Of a DNA stretch of 64,000 nucleotides, positions 33,504 to 42,401 are shown one piece after another (the stretch's first letter is position 1; the number at the start of each line of letters is the position of its first letter). This stretch comes from Enteractinococcus coprophilus. Its GTDB lineage: Bacteria > Actinomycetota > Actinomycetes > Actinomycetales > Micrococcaceae. The stretch covers positions 646,343-710,342 of the forward strand of contig NZ_VFOU01000003.1 of assembly GCF_006716305.1 (NCBI RefSeq), written 5' to 3'. The notes beneath the pieces are model-generated. The model had not been told where the DNA came from and made no database searches. It saw only the letters and a program-made list of their open reading frames with translations. The translations under genes and the position numbers were made by a program.

Positions 33504-34480
33504 GTCGTCACCGCCCCGCGACGGACGGCCATCAAGAGAAACGGTGCGCCAATAAATGCGGTGACAATACCGACCATGAGTTCCTGAGGTCGGATAATAA
33601 CCCGGGCAAGGACGTCGGCGGCAACCAGTGCCAGCGCCCCACCAAGGAGCGCAGCCGGTACGCGCCAGCGGAAGTCTTCGCCCATCAGTGCGAAGATAAT
33701 ATGTGGCACGGCTAATCCGATAAAGCTGATCGGTCCTGCGATAGCGGTGGCTACGGCGGCCAACAGGGCCGCGGCGATAATGCCGATCAACCGGGTAGCA
33801 CCCACCCGAAACCCCAAGGAGATGGCGGTTTCTTCTCCCAGTGCCAGGGCATTCATGCCGCGGGCGATCAGGAGCGCGAGGCAGAAACCGATGACCAACG
33901 GCACCAGGACTTGACCCAATCGCGAGAGCTCGACACCGGCTAGGGACCCGACCATCCAGAATCGATAGGAGTCAAAAACCTGCGGCAGGGTCAGTACCAT
34001 CGCATTAATGTAGGCATACAATACGGCGGTCACCACTGCACCGGCCAGAATCAACGGCACGATGCCGCGAGCACTGGAGCGACCACCCAGCACTAAGACG
34101 ACGGCCACCGCGATGATCGCGCCAAGCATCGCAAAACCCATGGTGCCGGTGGCACTCAGTGCCCCGAATAGTGCGGTGCCGGTGACCACACTGGCCGAGG
34201 CACCCACCCCGATGCCCAGAATACCGGGTTCACCCAGCGGGTTGCGAGTAATGCCCTGAATCAAGGTCCCCGACACCGCAAGGGCTGCACCCACGATGGC
34301 ACCCAGCACGGTGCGCGGGATGCGCGACGCCACAACGTTGGCCAGATGAGGTTCGCCGTCGCCGGTCAGCACGTCTACAACGTCGGCGACCCCGTTGGGG
34401 CGGCTGCCCAGAAACAGGCTGAGGATGCAGGTGGCACCCAGCAGCACCGTCAGGGCAGCCATGATCAGTGGTCGACGCAT
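33500..34480 (-). CDS. Iron-siderophore ABC transporter, FecCD permease 1
   Basis: From ATG 34480 the 326-residue FecCD permease starts MRRPLIMAALTVLLG and has the signature RIPRTVLGAIVGAALAVSGTLIQGITRNPLGEPGILG (about residues 53-89) and GPISFIGLAVPHIIFALMG (about 252-270). An alternative start at ATG 34519 would overlap the SBP gene by 32 nt; both are feasible, and the nearer one fits the usual permease N-terminus. Second gene of the operon. Confidence 0.9.
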   Translation of the reverse strand: MRRPLIMAALTVLLGATCILSLFLGSRPNGVADVVDVLTGDGEPHLANVVASRIPRTVLGAIVGAALAVSGTLIQGITRNPLGEPGILGIGVGASASVVTGTALFGALSATGTMGFAMLGAIIAVAVVLVLGGRSSARGIVPLILAGAVVTAVLYAYINAMVLTLPQVFDSYRFWMVGSLAGVELSRLGQVLVPLVIGFCLALLIARGMNALALGEETAISLGFRVGATRLIGIIAAALLAAVATAIAGPISFIGLAVPHIIFALMGEDFRWRVPAALLGGALALVAADVLARVIIRPQELMVGIVTAFIGAPFLLMAVRRGAVTT

Positions 34481-34487
34481 CGGGGCG

Positions 34488-35528
34488 TTATTCTTGTTCC
34501 ACGTTGGCGACGGCTTCATCGATCAGCGGCTTATAGCGTTCCAGTGACCAGGGCACAGTCAGCGGGGTGATCATGGATGAGGCGGTGACCAGGGATTGGT
34601 CTTCGGCTGCCACGATGGCCCCTTGTTCGATGGCCGGGATCGCGGCATACAGGGGTTGGGCTTCGATTTCCTCACGGCTGGCCTGGTCCATGTAGAACGT
34701 GAAGATCAGGTCCGAGTCATTGAGCTTATCGGCATTCTCTAACCCAATCAGTGCCGACTGGGTGCCGGGTTCATCAAAGTCGGCGCGCAATTCTTCGACG
34801 ACCGGATCAGGTGTCAGGCCCAGGGCCGAGACCATGGCTACGCGGTGTTCCTCGGGATAGAACACACCCAGGGTTCCCGGGCCGGTGTTGTAAATATAGG
34901 AAAAGGTGAGGCCCTCATATTCGGGAACGGTGGCTTCAGCCAGTTGGGTTTCCAGATCCTCAATCAGGTCGGCGGCCTCTTCAGACTGGCCCATGGCTTG
35001 ACCGATGAGTTCAATCTGTTGATCCCATTCAATGGTCCAGGGCTGTTCGGGATAGGCCACGGTTGGCGCGATATCGGCTAGCAGGTCATATTGTTCCTGG
35101 GTCAGACCCGACCACGGTGCCAGGATCAAATCGGGTTCAAGCTCCACCACGGCTTCGATATCCAGTTCGGTGCCACCGGTAAACAGTTCGGGTAGTTCGT
35201 CGCCGCGTTCGGTGACTTCTTCGTGGATCCACGGCAGATACCCGGTGTCATCGGCACCCCAGGGATACTCTTCCATCCCGACCGGCGTGGTGCCCAGTGC
35301 GATGGCCGTTTCGGTGGACCCCTGCCCTAAGGTCACGATGCGTTCGGGTGGCGTGTCGATGGTTGCCGACCCCAGCGCGCTGTCAATGGTGATCGGCTCC
35401 CAGTCGCCATCGGCGGATTGTTCCTGACCACTGTTAGAACACCCGCTGACAGCCAGTGCGGTGGCCACACCGATGGCAGCGATGGCAATCCAGCGCTTTG
35501 GCGCTGGGGTCGTTGAACGAGGTGACAT
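34488..35528 (-). CDS. Iron-siderophore ABC transporter, substrate-binding lipoprotein
   Basis: A 346-residue lipoprotein with signal peptide and lipobox AVSGC (Cys30), then a Ser/Gln/Glu linker. The two-lobed FepB/BtuF-type fold is marked by PERIVTLGQGSTETAIALGTTPVGM near residues 60-82, VELEPDLILAPWSGLTQEQYDLLADIAPTVAYP near 130-162, and a C-terminal ITPLTVPWSLERYKPLIDEA. First gene of the importer operon. The upstream gap has CTAAGGTGTGAGG, at best half an iron box, so direct iron control is unproven here. Confidence 0.92.
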   Translation of the reverse strand: MSPRSTTPAPKRWIAIAAIGVATALAVSGCSNSGQEQSADGDWEPITIDSALGSATIDTPPERIVTLGQGSTETAIALGTTPVGMEEYPWGADDTGYLPWIHEEVTERGDELPELFTGGTELDIEAVVELEPDLILAPWSGLTQEQYDLLADIAPTVAYPEQPWTIEWDQQIELIGQAMGQSEEAADLIEDLETQLAEATVPEYEGLTFSYIYNTGPGTLGVFYPEEHRVAMVSALGLTPDPVVEELRADFDEPGTQSALIGLENADKLNDSDLIFTFYMDQASREEIEAQPLYAAIPAIEQGAIVAAEDQSLVTASSMITPLTVPWSLERYKPLIDEAVANVEQE

Positions 35529-35591
35529 GATGCTCCTTGATGTTGTGAAAGTCTAAGGTGTGAGGTGATTTTTACTTAGCCGCGCATTTTC

Positions 35592-36497
35592 TTAACCACG
35601 CATGGCCACGCCGTGGCGCCAGTAGCCCATGAACGCGACCTGAGATCGTTCAACGCCGACGTCGTTGACTAAGAAGCGGCGCAGTTTTTTAATCACACCG
35701 GATTCGCCGGCGATCCAGTAGTAGGTCCCGGTGTGGGGTGCTGGGTTTTCGGCGACTTCTTCCCCAGATGCCGAAAAGACGGGGGTTTCCCACAGCAGCT
35801 CGTCTTGATCGTCCTGTACCTCTTGGATGTGCCAGCCCAGCGCTTTGGCTAGCGGTTCTCCGAGGTTTTCGTTGTTGCGGCAGAGCCACTGGACTTGGAT
35901 TGCTGTGTCGATGGGCAGTTGATCTTGAGCTGACGGGACTTCAATGTAGGCACACACGTTGGCACTGGTGCCATGTTCGTTGAGGTCTTCCAGAATCCGG
36001 GCGATGGCCGGGGCAGCTGATTCGTCGCCGAGCAGGATGATGTCTTGGGCTCCCCCGGGATGAAACTCGATGCCCGATGGCGCTTGACCCTGGTGCGGTG
36101 CTACCAGCAAGAGTTCATCGCCGGCCGTGGCGTTGGCGGCCCAGGCTGCCGCCGGTCCCGTCTCGCCGTCAGCAATGCCATGCAGCACAAAATCCACGGT
36201 CAGATACGTGGCACCGTCGGCGCGGACGAGGTGACGAATCGAATAGGTGCGCATCGTGCCGCGCTCGGCATCCGGTAACGCCAACCAGCGTTGGTACCAG
36301 TCGGCGCCTTCGACGATGCCGGGCAAGTGCCCGGCATCGTTGGGCAGGATGATCTTAATGCGCTGGTCATAAAACGGGCCCACAGCTGCTAACTCGTTGA
36401 GTTGCCCACCGGTAAATACGATGCGTTGAAATGTCGGCGATAGCTGGCGCACCGAGTGCACGATCCCGCGAACCGGGCCGTGGAGGATGTGGGTCAT
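35592..36497 (-). CDS. Siderophore-interacting protein (FAD-linked ferric-siderophore reductase family)
   Basis: A 301-residue SIP-type protein that should release iron from imported siderophores by reduction. The FAD domain has RTYSIRHL near residue 80 and DFVLHGIADGETGPAAAWA near 100-118; the NAD(P)-binding part has DIILLGDESAAPAIARILEDL near 150-171; and the C-terminal YYWIAGESGVIKKLRRFLVNDVGV (about 260-283) is the family signature. ATG 36497 is set by GAGGAGT 6 nt upstream; a longer version to 36551 is rejected. It is on the same strand as the importer operon, 63 bp upstream, with an iron box in its own promoter. Confidence 0.92.
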   Translation of the reverse strand: MTHILHGPVRGIVHSVRQLSPTFQRIVFTGGQLNELAAVGPFYDQRIKIILPNDAGHLPGIVEGADWYQRWLALPDAERGTMRTYSIRHLVRADGATYLTVDFVLHGIADGETGPAAAWAANATAGDELLLVAPHQGQAPSGIEFHPGGAQDIILLGDESAAPAIARILEDLNEHGTSANVCAYIEVPSAQDQLPIDTAIQVQWLCRNNENLGEPLAKALGWHIQEVQDDQDELLWETPVFSASGEEVAENPAPHTGTYYWIAGESGVIKKLRRFLVNDVGVERSQVAFMGYWRHGVAMRG

Positions 36498-36574
36498 GGG
36501 ACTCCTCGAAAGATGATAGGGGGCGTATTGTGCAGGAACCCGCCACAGCAATACAGCACACCCTGCGAAAAGAA

Positions 36575-36593
36575 TAAGGTAAGGCTACCCTAA
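36575..36593. promoter_or_regulatory. DtxR/IdeR iron box
   Basis: TAAGGTAAGGCTACCCTAA differs from the DtxR/IdeR consensus TTAGGTTAGGCTAACCTAA at 3 of 19 positions. It lies 77 bp before the SIP start and 40 bp before the divergent MFS start, so both should be repressed when iron is plentiful. Confidence 0.85.
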
Positions 36594-36633
36594 AATACAC
36601 GCTCTTGCGATTCCACTGTTACACTGGCACGTT

Positions 36634-37866
36634 GTGCAAAAACCTACATTTTCTGCCGCCCTGCGGCGTCGTCAACTACCCAGGCAAACCCAGATCAGTG
36701 AACGGCGTCGGCTGATCGTCATGCTGGCGATGTCGCTGGGAGCCTTCGGTATCGGCACCACCGAGTTCGTCTCGATGGGTTTATTGCATATGATCGCCGA
36801 AGACTTTCAGATCACCGAAGACACCGCAGGCGTGATCATCACCAGTTACGCGCTGGGTGTGGTGGTCGGGGCACCACTGATCACCGCGCTGACCGGCCGG
36901 GTGCCGCGGCGGCGGCTCTTACTGTTGCTGATGGCAGCCTTCACGGTTGGCAATGGTTTGTCGGTCTTCGCTACGAACTACGAGACCCTCTTGGTGGCCC
37001 GATTTATCGCCGGCTTGCCGCACGGCGCGTACTTCTCGGTGGCGGGTCTCGCAGCAGCCTCGATGGCACCGGTGGCCCAGCGTGGTCGCGCCGTTGCATT
37101 TATTACCATGGGACTCTCGGTGGCAACAGTCATCGGCGTGCCCGCAGCTCAGGCACTGGGTGCCGCCTTGGGCTGGCCTGCTGCCTATGGCCTGGTTGCG
37201 ACCATTGGCCTGGCAACCGTGGTGTTGTTGTGGTTTTTGATGCCGCATATGACACGGATGCGGCCTACGAATCCGCGCACCGAGCTGGGCGCTCTGAAAC
37301 GCTCTCAAGTCTGGTTGACCCTAGCGATGGGCACCGTGGGGTTCGGTGGCATGTTCGCGGTGTATACGTATATTTCCTGGACTATGACCGATCGCGCGGG
37401 GCTAGATGCTTCCTGGCTGTGGCTGGTGTTGATGGTCTATGGGATCGGGTCGGTTGGCGGCACCTGGTTTGGTGGGTGGCTCTCCGACCGCAATCTGGAA
37501 TTGGGTATCCTGTTTGCGCTGATCATGATCGCCGTTGTATTGACCGCATTCTATTTCACCTCGACCCACCCGGTGCTCGGGGTCATCAACTTTGGGCTGG
37601 TCGGGTTCTTTGGTTCGAGTCTGACGCCAAGTCTGCAGATTCGACTCATGGATGTCGCAGGCGACGCCCAAACGTTGGCGGCTGCATTGAATCACTCGGC
37701 ACTGAATCTGGCCAATGCGGCAGGTGCTGCAATCGGTGGCGCGGTGATTGCTGCCGGGTTCAGCTACTCGGCCCCGGCCTTAGCCGGGACCGTCCTGGCC
37801 GTAGCTGCGATCCTCGTGTGGATTCCGACCACGGTATTGCGCCGTCGTCAACTGGCTAGGTCATGA
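36634..37866 (+). CDS. MFS transporter, iron-regulated (possible siderophore exporter)
   Basis: A 410-residue AraJ/DHA1-type facilitator with twelve helices. Landmarks are GAFGIGTTEFVSMGLLHMIAEDFQ (residues 36-59), the motif-A-like TGRVPRRRLLLLLM near 88, and LPHGAYFSVAGLAAASM near 128. The start is GTG 36634. Because it shares an iron box with the siderophore-interacting protein, export of a siderophore is likely, but members of this group also export sugars and drugs and no siderophore synthase is nearby. Its end overlaps that of paralogue 2 (convergent) by 6 nt. Confidence 0.85.
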   Translation: MQKPTFSAALRRRQLPRQTQISERRRLIVMLAMSLGAFGIGTTEFVSMGLLHMIAEDFQITEDTAGVIITSYALGVVVGAPLITALTGRVPRRRLLLLLMAAFTVGNGLSVFATNYETLLVARFIAGLPHGAYFSVAGLAAASMAPVAQRGRAVAFITMGLSVATVIGVPAAQALGAALGWPAAYGLVATIGLATVVLLWFLMPHMTRMRPTNPRTELGALKRSQVWLTLAMGTVGFGGMFAVYTYISWTMTDRAGLDASWLWLVLMVYGIGSVGGTWFGGWLSDRNLELGILFALIMIAVVLTAFYFTSTHPVLGVINFGLVGFFGSSLTPSLQIRLMDVAGDAQTLAAALNHSALNLANAAGAAIGGAVIAAGFSYSAPALAGTVLAVAAILVWIPTTVLRRRQLARS

Positions 37867-39618
37867 GAAGTTCTGGTCAAGGAATTCATCCATGTAGTCC
37901 ATGGCCATCATGAGGCCGTAAAAGACCGCGCCCCGTAGTGGCTCGGGAATCTCGGGTTCCCGCAGGTTCTCACCCAACATGCCAAACGCGTGCAGCGACC
38001 GCAAGTATTCATCCGAGCGCTGCTGGACAAGCTGACCTCGAAAATCATCCGGTGAGGCTTGCGTTGCCGGAGGCATGCCCGCCAGCGAGTTCAACAGCCG
38101 ACCCAGCGTGTGCCCGACCGAGGAGACTTCCAGCGGAGCGTGTTCTAGGCCGTGGATCAAGAAGATCTTGATATACGTGGCGATGATGCCTTCGGCCGCC
38201 TCAAATGGGATCTTCTCGGCTTCGACATACTCACCGGCGGTCGGGCCCAGCTCGACGGTTGCATCGACGAGCGCGATCACGCCGAGTTCTTCTAAAGTCC
38301 ACCACCAGATCATCAGTTCCGGGACATCCAGGGCGGAGTCAACATGGGCGCTACTGAACCGCTTGCGTAACCGCAGGGAGTCGTGCACATCGAGCCCAAT
38401 CATGGCCCCGATCGTGTGAACATCTTCGGTGCGCGGTGCGCCAGCGTCAGTGGTCGGGCGCGGGGTGGCCAACCAGTCGCGTAATTGTTGGGTGCCGGAG
38501 ACGATCGGCAGCTGGCGCATGGCGTCATACCGGGTGTCGTGGTCCACATCCTGGGCGGTGGCAAAGATCTTTTCGAAATCCCACGGTGGCGCCTTGTGCA
38601 CCACGGTCATGTCGGTAATTTTCGCGTGAGCCTGATGCCAGCGGTCGGGTTCCAGGTCAGTACGCAGACGGAATTGCAGATAGTGTTTGATAATTTCCAG
38701 CGCCGTCACCACATATTGGGGCTGGGTGTTGGCTAACACAGCCATGGTCCACACATCGAAATCGGCCGGGTCGTGCGGGTCAATATCCTCGCGGGCGGCC
38801 TCATCGATCATCGAATTGAAGATAATCGAAATCTTGGGGGCAACCTCGGCGACGTCGTCCTGGGTTTTCAACCAACTGGCAAAATCATCCAAATATTCCT
38901 GCGACGACGACGTCTGATCGCCGTTGGTCGTGGGCAGTTGACTGACCTCTAGAACCGGGACGAGTTCATCGAGCACCCGATCAAAGGTCGCGTTTTGGTG
39001 GGTTGCGATCGCCGTGATGGTTGCGGCCAGCAGGTAGATGCCGGCACGGGCCACTTCAAATCCGCCGTGATTGGTCAGCAGGGTGTCCAGGGATCGGAAC
39101 GCGGTGCCCTTGGCGGCCAGCCCTAAGATCTCTTCGGCCGCGGCCTTCGTGTTGGGGTCGACCTTTGGGATTTCGACGACGTGTAGCGCCGGGTGCAGGG
39201 CGGTATTGCGATAGATGCTGTCAAGGTTTTCCATGGCGACGCCGGTCAGGTGGCCACTGGAGGGTCGGTGGCGGGTGGGTGCCGGACCAATCGAGCCGAA
39301 GAGGTTTTGTACCTCGGCGATGTTCTCGGCGTGCAGCGCGACCACGAGTTCACGCAACGTGTTGATCGCACGGGCTCGTTGATCACCCACCGGGGTGGAT
39401 AATTCCATGTTGTGACGTTCGACCGCCCGGGTCAGCGCCTCGTTGAGTTCCTCGGGGTCGGCATCCGTGAGGTGCGCAACGTCGATGCCCTCGGCAGCCA
39501 ACAGTGGCGCGAGCTGGTCCATCAGCTCGGCGTCGGCCCCAACGCGGTGTCGGATTTCCACTCCGGGCGGGAGGGGTAAGAATTCTGGATCGTCGGATGG
39601 AGACTTCGATGCAGCCAT
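37861..39618 (-). CDS. Hypothetical protein, paralogue 2 of a three-member family
   Basis: 585 residues, acidic, soluble. The shared blocks of the family are present: LAPLLAAEGIDVAHLTD (about 37-53), AVERHNMELSTPVGDQ (70-85), RPSSGHLTGVAMENLDSIY (118-136), LLTNHGGFEVARAGIYLLAATITAIA (about 182-207), RTEDVHTIGAMIGLDVHDS (about 402-420) and ALDVPELMIWWWTLEELGVIAL (about 436-457). The first 90 residues align without gaps to paralogue 1. No membrane segment or known domain. ATG 39618 has no strong ribosome site. It converges on the MFS gene with a 6-nt overlap. The product's role is unknown. Confidence 0.8.
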   Translation of the reverse strand: MAASKSPSDDPEFLPLPPGVEIRHRVGADAELMDQLAPLLAAEGIDVAHLTDADPEELNEALTRAVERHNMELSTPVGDQRARAINTLRELVVALHAENIAEVQNLFGSIGPAPTRHRPSSGHLTGVAMENLDSIYRNTALHPALHVVEIPKVDPNTKAAAEEILGLAAKGTAFRSLDTLLTNHGGFEVARAGIYLLAATITAIATHQNATFDRVLDELVPVLEVSQLPTTNGDQTSSSQEYLDDFASWLKTQDDVAEVAPKISIIFNSMIDEAAREDIDPHDPADFDVWTMAVLANTQPQYVVTALEIIKHYLQFRLRTDLEPDRWHQAHAKITDMTVVHKAPPWDFEKIFATAQDVDHDTRYDAMRQLPIVSGTQQLRDWLATPRPTTDAGAPRTEDVHTIGAMIGLDVHDSLRLRKRFSSAHVDSALDVPELMIWWWTLEELGVIALVDATVELGPTAGEYVEAEKIPFEAAEGIIATYIKIFLIHGLEHAPLEVSSVGHTLGRLLNSLAGMPPATQASPDDFRGQLVQQRSDEYLRSLHAFGMLGENLREPEIPEPLRGAVFYGLMMAMDYMDEFLDQNFS

Positions 39619-39667
39619 ATGCCGACGATATCAGCGCTGTGGCATGGATAACAGGTTCTCCGGGTAG

Positions 39668-41161
39668 CTAATACTTCTGTGCCGGCTCGGTTACCTGTTC
39701 AGGCAGGTGCAGTCTGGCGAGGACGGCTTCGGTATGAGCCGGTGGCCGCTGGGCGCCCAGCGCCGAGACGAGCATCGTGACCGCTAACACCAGCGGCACA
39801 CTCCACAGCGCCGGGTACTGCAACACGGTGGCGGTGAAGCCTTCAAGTTCCAGCAGTTGGCCCGCAATGAGTGCGCCGAGCGACACGACCGCACCGGTGA
39901 TCATGCCGGTGATGGCGCCGTGGACAGTCAGTCCGCGCCACCAAATGGCCAGTAACACGATGGGTGCTAGACAGGATGCGGTGAAGGTGAACACCATCGC
40001 AACGGCGCCGGCCAAGGCCAGCCCGGTGGTGATATAGGCGGCAAGGATCGGCAAAACCATGGCCAGGATCGCACCGATCCGAAATCCGCGAACCGTGCCG
40101 CCGAAGAATTCCTGGGAGACGACACCGGAAATGGACACGACCAGCCCCGAGGCTGTCGACAGGAAAGCAGCAAATGCGCCACCGGCAACCAGTGCAGTCA
40201 ACAGATCGCCGACCACACCGGTAAAGATCGCATCCGGCAGGCGCAACAGGGCAGTGTCGGTGCTGGCGGAAGCGGCGAGTTCGGGGAGCACCGCCCGTGC
40301 GACGACGCCCAGAATAATGGGCAACGAATAAAACCCGGCTAACAGTCCCAGCAATAACACGGTGGTGCGTCGCGCCGATGGCCCATCGGGATTGGTGTAA
40401 AACCGCACCAGCACGTGCGATAGGCCCAGGGTGCCGAGCATCAGGGCCGCAACCAGCGAGATTGTCCGATACGTGCTGACGTGGGTTTCAATGACCAGTT
40501 CGGTTTCGAAAGCATTGGCCAAATCCGGGATGAAATCGGCCTCACCGGCGCCCACCCGAAGCAAGATAAACATGGTGGGCACTAACAGGGCGGAGAGTTT
40601 AAACCAATATTGCACCGCCTGGGCGATGGTCACCGAGCGCATGCCGCCGGACACCACGGTGGGTAACACCACCAGAATCACAATGGCCGGCCCCAACCAG
40701 CCGGGCAGGCCGGTCGTGGCTGACAGGGCAATGGCGGCTCCGTGGAGTTGCGGGATGATATAGAGCCACCCGGTGAACACAACCAGCAGTGCGGTCAGAC
40801 GGCGCAGCGTCCGCGAAGGCAGGCGCAGGCTCATCAGGTCCGGGATCGTGTAGGCCCCGGATCGACGCAGCGGTGCCGCCACAAAGACTAAGAGCGACAA
40901 AAAGCCCGCCGTGTATCCGACCGGGAACCATAACCCGTGGGTGCCAAAAGCCATGATGAGTCCGGCCACGCCCAAGAAACTAGCAGCCGAGAGGTATTCG
41001 CCAGCAATCGCCGAAGCGTTCATCCACGGTGGGACGCGGCGGGAGGCGACATAGAAATCTCGGGTCGTACGGCTACGGCGTAAACCATGCACGCTGATGA
41101 GAATCGTCACGACACACACCAGGCTAATCGAGCCCAAAACCAACAGCGCGTTCTGAGTCAT
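39668..41161 (-). CDS. Sodium:solute symporter, ActP-type (acetate/organic acid uptake), copy 1
   Basis: A 497-residue member of the solute:sodium symporter family with about 13 helices. Landmarks: RTTRDFYVASRRVPPWMNASAIAGEYLSAASFLGVAGL (residues 32-69), the sodium-site region SAASFLG, and LGTLGLSHVLVRFYTNPDGPSARRT (about 238-262). It overlaps the upstream small membrane gene by 4 nt (ATGA) and is the last gene of a kinase-regulator-membrane-symporter operon, so it is the likely target or partner of that two-component system. Confidence 0.88.
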   Translation of the reverse strand: MTQNALLVLGSISLVCVVTILISVHGLRRSRTTRDFYVASRRVPPWMNASAIAGEYLSAASFLGVAGLIMAFGTHGLWFPVGYTAGFLSLLVFVAAPLRRSGAYTIPDLMSLRLPSRTLRRLTALLVVFTGWLYIIPQLHGAAIALSATTGLPGWLGPAIVILVVLPTVVSGGMRSVTIAQAVQYWFKLSALLVPTMFILLRVGAGEADFIPDLANAFETELVIETHVSTYRTISLVAALMLGTLGLSHVLVRFYTNPDGPSARRTTVLLLGLLAGFYSLPIILGVVARAVLPELAASASTDTALLRLPDAIFTGVVGDLLTALVAGGAFAAFLSTASGLVVSISGVVSQEFFGGTVRGFRIGAILAMVLPILAAYITTGLALAGAVAMVFTFTASCLAPIVLLAIWWRGLTVHGAITGMITGAVVSLGALIAGQLLELEGFTATVLQYPALWSVPLVLAVTMLVSALGAQRPPAHTEAVLARLHLPEQVTEPAQKY

Positions 41162-41634
41162 GGCCCCTCCGGTGTTTGGTCAGTGAGCTCAGCTGCCAAC
41201 TGGTGTTCGTGGACGGTGGCCCGTCGAACATAGAACCACCCCAGCAACATCAACAAGGGAATGACTAACACCGAGGGGAAGAGCCATTCCAACGGCACCC
41301 CCAGCAGTGGGACTCCGGCGAGCGCGGGGCTGAAATGGAAGGCCAGGTTCACCACGACGACCAGGCCAAAAAATGAGGCCATCAGGCTCACGGCCAATTG
41401 CAGTTGGATGCGCATGAGCCGTCGCACAGCGCGGGCTGATGGTTGCGTGCGGGCGGCTGTATCCGCTGGATTGTGGAGCACTTCCTGGACACTGGGCAAC
41501 CCAGAGGGCATATCGACTTGCACCCGGCGAGCGCGCATGGCTCGCAGGGTGTCGGGTACCTGGGCGGCCGGCGGCGGGTCGCGGATGAGGTCAAGCTCGA
41601 AATCTTCGTCGTCAAGATATCGCGGGTCGCTCAT
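41158..41634 (-). CDS. Small membrane protein of the symporter operon
   Basis: 158 residues: an acidic N-terminus (YLDDEDFELDLIRDPP), a Pro/Arg linker, and two membrane helices (LQLAVSLMASFFGLVVVVNLAF and LFPSVLVIPLLMLLGWFYV) ending in a charged tail. Size and two-helix layout resemble DUF485/YjcH-type partners of ActP, but the sequence is not clearly that family; the long N-terminal cytoplasmic part is unusual. It overlaps both neighbours by 4 nt. Confidence 0.65.
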   Translation of the reverse strand: MSDPRYLDDEDFELDLIRDPPPAAQVPDTLRAMRARRVQVDMPSGLPSVQEVLHNPADTAARTQPSARAVRRLMRIQLQLAVSLMASFFGLVVVVNLAFHFSPALAGVPLLGVPLEWLFPSVLVIPLLMLLGWFYVRRATVHEHQLAAELTDQTPEGP

Positions 41635-42401
41635 CCATCACTCCGCGGGACCGATCGGAAGTTGAGTTGTTTGAGCCGCTGGCGCACCTGAGGCATGAGC
41701 CGTCGACTCACCGGCAGTTCGGTATCGCCAACAAACATGAACATTTTGCTGTCTTGCTGGACGATTTTATTGGCGTAGTTCAAGTTGACGATATGCGACC
41801 GGTGAATGCGTACAAAGTCGTAGCCCGCCCAGTCTTCTTCGATGCCCGTCAGCGAGATGCGTAGCAGATAAGAGTCGTCCTCGGTGTAGATTCTGGCGTA
41901 GTCCCCCTGGGCTTGGGCCCAGCGGATGGTACGAATCGGGACGAATAACTGTTGTGCACCCTGTTGTACCGTCACTCTGCCTTGTTCAGGCAATTGTGTG
42001 ATGGCACCGGTGTCCACTCGGCTGAGCGTTTTGCGTAGTGCTTCATGCAGGCGTGCTGGTCGCACGGGTTTGAGCAAATAGTCCAAGGCGTCGAGTTCAA
42101 AAGCGTGTACCGCAGGTCTGGCATCGGCAGTTACAAAGATAACGTGCGGTACGTCGCCATTATCCTGGCGGCGCAGCTCGTGGGCCAGATCCATCCCGGT
42201 GTGCCCGGGCATGTGAATATCTAGCATCACCACATCAACACGGTGACGACTCATCACATGTTTGGCCCCGGCAACGCTGGTGGCAGTGTGGACAACACCG
42301 ACGAGCGGGTCTGCTTCTAACAGCCATTGCATCTGTTCTACGGCGGGGACTTCGTCGTCGACGGCCAGCACATGTAAGCCCGGATCTTGCGACTGGCTCA
42401 T
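41631..42401 (-). CDS. LytTR-type response regulator
   Basis: 256 residues. The receiver domain (about 8-125) has the acidic pair DDE (15-17), phospho-acceptor D61 in VVMLDIHMPGHTG, and K113-type Lys in LLKPVRP. The LytTR DNA-binding domain (about 145-245) has IRTIRWAQAQGDYARIYTEDDSYLLRISLTGIEE and FVRIHRSHIVNLNYANKI. It forms a 4-nt-overlap pair with the kinase gene upstream and should activate the nearby symporter genes. Confidence 0.92.
   Translation of the reverse strand: MSQSQDPGLHVLAVDDEVPAVEQMQWLLEADPLVGVVHTATSVAGAKHVMSRHRVDVVMLDIHMPGHTGMDLAHELRRQDNGDVPHVIFVTADARPAVHAFELDALDYLLKPVRPARLHEALRKTLSRVDTGAITQLPEQGRVTVQQGAQQLFVPIRTIRWAQAQGDYARIYTEDDSYLLRISLTGIEEDWAGYDFVRIHRSHIVNLNYANKIVQQDSKMFMFVGDTELPVSRRLMPQVRQRLKQLNFRSVPRSDG

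Noticed and set aside
35545..35580. Possible iron box before the siderophore-binding lipoprotein gene
   Set aside because: Only one half (CTAAGGTG) fits the DtxR/IdeR consensus; the other half does not.
37230..37859. A 209-residue frame inside the iron-regulated MFS gene
   Set aside because: Alternative frame of a clear transporter gene, low-complexity Arg/Cys/Trp composition.
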